DNA of 53,645 nt. Origin: an uncultured beta proteobacterium (GTDB lineage Bacteria > Pseudomonadota > Gammaproteobacteria > Burkholderiales > SG8-39). Below, piece by piece: positions 50,061 to 53,645 of the stretch (within the stretch, counting starts at the first letter, position 1; every line of letters begins with the position of its first letter). Under the pieces are notes generated by a model. It had not been told where the DNA came from. It searched no databases and saw only the letters and a program-made list of their open reading frames with translations. The DNA is taken from contig CADEDU010000005.1 in assembly GCA_902826155.1 (NCBI GenBank), positions 24,784 to 78,428 of the forward strand. The letters run 5' to 3'. The translations under genes were made by a program, and so were the position numbers.

Positions 50061-50873
50061 ATGGCCAGACTCAGCGCCGCCGACGTCGATCGTTATCACA
50101 CGCGTGGCTATCTCGTGCCGCCGTATCGGCTGCTGCCTACGCAGCTGGAAAACCTGCGCGCCACGCTCGATCGACTGATCCGCGAGAACCCCGGGGTGCG
50201 GCCCGAGAAGCTCGTGTCGGCGCACATCGAAGGCATGAACAACGAAGGGGTGCGCGGCAGCAGCGATTTCCTCGATCTGGCTCGCGATCCGCAGATCCTC
50301 GACATGGTCGAGCAGGTGCTGGGGCCCGACATCATCCTGTGGGGCTGCCATATCTTCTGCAAGCCGGCCGGCGACGGCCTGGAAACGCCGTGGCACCAGG
50401 ACGGGCACTACTGGCCGATCCGGCCGCTGGCGACCTGCACCGTATGGGTGGCGCTCGACGATTCGGTGATCGAGAACGGCTGCCTGCGGGTCATTCCCGG
50501 CTCGCATCACGCGCGCGTCACGCATGCGCACCTGCGCGAAGACCGCGACGATCTGGTGCTCACGCAGCGCACGGTCGACGATGCCTTCGACGCGCGCGAG
50601 GCGGTCGACATCGAGCTCGAAGCCGGGCAGATGTCGATGCACGACGTCTACATCATCCACGGCGCGACGGTAAATCATTCGAGCAGGCGGCGCACCGGCG
50701 TGGCATTGCGCTACATGCCGGGCACTTCGGTGCTCGAACGCGATCTCACCCCGGGGGAGGGCAAGACCGGCGTGCCGGTGCAGTGGAAAACAAGGCCGCT
50801 GTGGTTGCTGCGCGGGCAGGATCGCACCGGGCGCAATGATTTCACCGTCGGGCATCCGGCGGTGAAGGGCTGA
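50061..50873 (+). CDS. phytanoyl-CoA dioxygenase (PhyH)-family Fe(II)/2-oxoglutarate oxygenase
   Basis: A 270-residue soluble protein. The iron-binding HxD is H112/D114 in WHQDGHYW, the distal His is H200 in IIHGATVNHS, and the following Arg (RRRTGVALRY) is the likely 2-oxoglutarate contact. GCLRVIPGSHH is a family signature. It hydroxylates a small molecule that cannot be named from sequence. The ATG at 50061 follows GGAAGGGG. It converges with the sugar importer ATPase, ending 10 bases from its stop, so a shared substrate pathway is possible but not shown. Confidence 0.88.
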   Translation: MARLSAADVDRYHTRGYLVPPYRLLPTQLENLRATLDRLIRENPGVRPEKLVSAHIEGMNNEGVRGSSDFLDLARDPQILDMVEQVLGPDIILWGCHIFCKPAGDGLETPWHQDGHYWPIRPLATCTVWVALDDSVIENGCLRVIPGSHHARVTHAHLREDRDDLVLTQRTVDDAFDAREAVDIELEAGQMSMHDVYIIHGATVNHSSRRRTGVALRYMPGTSVLERDLTPGEGKTGVPVQWKTRPLWLLRGQDRTGRNDFTVGHPAVKG

Positions 50874-50883
50874 GACCGCCCCG

Positions 50884-51945
<1,062 letters not shown>

Positions 51946-51961
51946 TGCATCGACCCTTCGT

Positions 51962-52804
51962 TCAGCTTTTCACCGCGCCGCTGGTCAGTCCCGACACCAT
52001 GTAGCGCTTGAACACGTAGTAGATGACCGCGGGCGGCAGGCCGTAGAGCAGGCCGGTGGCCATCAGCAGCTCCCAGGGCGAATCATCGGCGGACAGAAAG
52101 TGGCCGAGCGCGACCGCCAGCGTTACGTTCTTGTCGTTGTGCAGCAGCAGAAACGCGTAGAGGTACTCGTTCCAGGCGAGCAGCAGCGCGTAGATGCCGA
52201 TAGCCACCATCGAGGGTGCGATCAGCGGCAGATACACCAATCGGAACAACTGCAACGGACTGGCGCCGTCGATGCGCGCGGCTTCGTCGAGTTCGAACGG
52301 CAGCTTGTCGGAGGCCTGCTTGAGTACCCAGATTGCATAGGGCGAGGCGAGCGTCACCATCGCCAGGATCAGCGACCACTGGCTGCCCAACAGCCCGTAG
52401 GTGCTCATCGCCTTGTACATCGGCACCGCCAGGAACGCCGCCGGAATGAAGTAGGTGAACAGCGCCAGGTTCATCACCGTGCGTCCGCCTTTGACCTTCA
52501 AACGGCTGATCGCGAACGCCGCCGTGACTGCGATGATCAGCGTCAGCACGCCGGTGGCCACCGCGATCAGCAGCGACACCCACAGCTGCGACCAGAAGTG
52601 ATGCAGAAAGAAGTGCTCCTGCCGAAACACCACACCGAAATTGCGCAGCGTCGGGTTCTCGGGCCACAACGTGCCGGAGAACGCCGAGTCCTTGGTGGAG
52701 ATCGAGAACAGGAAGATGTGATAGACGGGAAACAGCGTCCACAGCGCGACCGGAATGCCGATCAGCCACAGCTTGGCCTCATCGATCAGCTTCTTGGTTC
52801 TCAC
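51962..52804 (-). CDS. carbohydrate ABC importer permease (MalG-like)
   Basis: A 280-residue inner-membrane protein with about six helices and the EAA loop EAARIDGASPLQLFRLVYLPLI, typical of MalG-type permeases. The GTG at 52804 overlaps the upstream permease stop as GTGA; an open frame reaching 52873 is the shadow of that gene. It ends 16 bases before the ATPase start. Confidence 0.92.
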   Translation of the reverse strand: MRTKKLIDEAKLWLIGIPVALWTLFPVYHIFLFSISTKDSAFSGTLWPENPTLRNFGVVFRQEHFFLHHFWSQLWVSLLIAVATGVLTLIIAVTAAFAISRLKVKGGRTVMNLALFTYFIPAAFLAVPMYKAMSTYGLLGSQWSLILAMVTLASPYAIWVLKQASDKLPFELDEAARIDGASPLQLFRLVYLPLIAPSMVAIGIYALLLAWNEYLYAFLLLHNDKNVTLAVALGHFLSADDSPWELLMATGLLYGLPPAVIYYVFKRYMVSGLTSGAVKS

Positions 52805-53645
52805 TGTTCCGGGCCCTTGGACAACCGCTTCATCATGAACCACACCAGCGGCAGCACCAGCGGCATCGCGCACACCATCGAGGCCATCGCCAGATCGACC
52901 TGATCGAGCCGCAGATAGCGGATGCCGAGCGTGGCCAACACGTGGGTCAAGTCGGCCGGTCCGCCGCCGGTGAGCAGATAGACGCTGTTGAAATCACCGA
53001 GCGTCCAGATCATCGACAGGATCGTCGAGGTGAGATACAGCGTCTGCAGCGACGGCCAGGTGATATAGCGGAATTGTTGCCAGCGCGACGCACCGTCCAC
53101 CGCCGCCGCTTCGTACTGCTCATGCGGGATCGCGAGCCGCCCGGCAATCAGGATCAGCGTCCAGAACGGCAGGCTTTTCCAGATGTGGGTCAGCATCGAC
53201 ATGAACAGCGCGAGCGACGGATTGTTCAACCAGTTGGGGCCGTCCTCGGCGGTGAGGCGGAAGATCAGGCTGTTCACCAGACCCCACTCCGGATTGAGCA
53301 GGAAGCGGATCGAGAAGATCGTCGGGATCGACGGCACCGCCCAGGGCAGGATGAACAGCACCGACAGCCATTTGATCCACGTCCGGTTGTGCACGAAGAA
53401 GCCCGACAGGAACAGCGCCATCAGGAACTTCAGGTTCACGGCCACCAGCAGGAACACGATCGTGTTCACCACCGTGCGAAAGAAGATCGGATCCTCGAAC
53501 AGCTTGACGTAGCTCGCCGGATTGCGCGCCAGCCACAGGCCGTAGCCCACCGGATAGAGCACGAACACCAGGAACACCAGCACGTACGGGGCGAGCAGGA
53601 TGAAGCCCCATACCTGCCACGGCGAAAGCCGTTTGCGCGGCGGAC
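52801..53645 (-). CDS. carbohydrate ABC importer permease (MalF-like), 5' end outside the window
   Basis: The frame is open to the window edge. The visible part starts PPRKRLSPWQVWGF and continues into the first helix, so only a few N-terminal residues are missing. About six helices are seen, with the EAA loop EAAAVDGASRWQQFRYITWPSL and the MalF-type TGGGPADLTHVL segment. The binding-protein gene is expected beyond the right edge. It is coupled to the MalG-like gene by a 4-base overlap. Confidence 0.92.
   Translation of the reverse strand, partial: PPRKRLSPWQVWGFILLAPYVLVFLVFVLYPVGYGLWLARNPASYVKLFEDPIFFRTVVNTIVFLLVAVNLKFLMALFLSGFFVHNRTWIKWLSVLFILPWAVPSIPTIFSIRFLLNPEWGLVNSLIFRLTAEDGPNWLNNPSLALFMSMLTHIWKSLPFWTLILIAGRLAIPHEQYEAAAVDGASRWQQFRYITWPSLQTLYLTSTILSMIWTLGDFNSVYLLTGGGPADLTHVLATLGIRYLRLDQVDLAMASMVCAMPLVLPLVWFMMKRLSKGPEQ

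Overview
The window is high-GC DNA, densely packed with genes, from a Gram-negative bacterium. Lipoprotein and twin-arginine signals, dTDP-rhamnose genes, a glycan flippase and several periplasmic-binding-protein transporters all point that way. The style is most like a betaproteobacterium, but there is no rRNA or marker gene to settle this. I see no tRNA, rRNA, CRISPR array, transposase or integrase.

Layout: (1) 175-9543 holds polysaccharide precursor genes. On the plus strand are a methyltransferase, a cytidylyltransferase/PfkB-kinase fusion and a sugar-1-phosphate nucleotidyltransferase. On the minus strand is a tight operon of a UDP-GlcNAc 4,6-dehydratase-like gene, rfbB-rfbA-rfbC-rfbD and a family 2 glycosyltransferase, with 4-bp stop/start overlaps from rfbB onward. 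(2) 9817-31979 is a 22-kb plus-strand cluster that I do not recognise as a described system. It encodes a Tat-exported molybdopterin oxidoreductase with its Fe-S subunit, a flavocytochrome-c-sulfide-dehydrogenase-like flavoprotein, two PhnD/C/E-type importers, a Tau/Ssu-type importer with two different ATPases and two different permeases, two DsrE-like proteins, a TusA-like protein with an altered active site, a TusA-like/MetE-like fusion, and five YHS-domain lipoproteins. Two short leader-peptide ORFs that resemble each other precede two of its transcription segments. (3) 32211-43544 resumes polysaccharide genes: UDP-glucuronate 4-epimerase, two GT4 glycosyltransferases, a second epimerase/reductase, a MurJ-like flippase, four consecutive methyltransferases and an asparagine-synthase-type amidotransferase. 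(4) 43541-48487 (minus) is an allF-allK-allH-allG operon, the oxamate carbamoyltransferase and carbamate kinase set. (5) 48644-53645 holds a small unknown gene, a patatin-like lipoprotein, a PhyH-type dioxygenase and a MalK/MalG/MalF-type sugar importer that runs off the right edge.

Functional reading: regions 1 and 3 together look like one surface-glycan locus (rhamnose, a 4,6-dehydrated HexNAc, uronic acid that may be amidated, methylated residues). Region 2 looks like an import and oxidation/relay system for a sulfur (or selenium) oxyanion or organosulfur compound. Its importers bring anions in, the Mo enzyme and flavoprotein act in the periplasm, and TusA/DsrE-like carriers and a thiol methyl/alkyl-transferase-like fusion act in the cytoplasm. 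The substrate is inferred, not shown.
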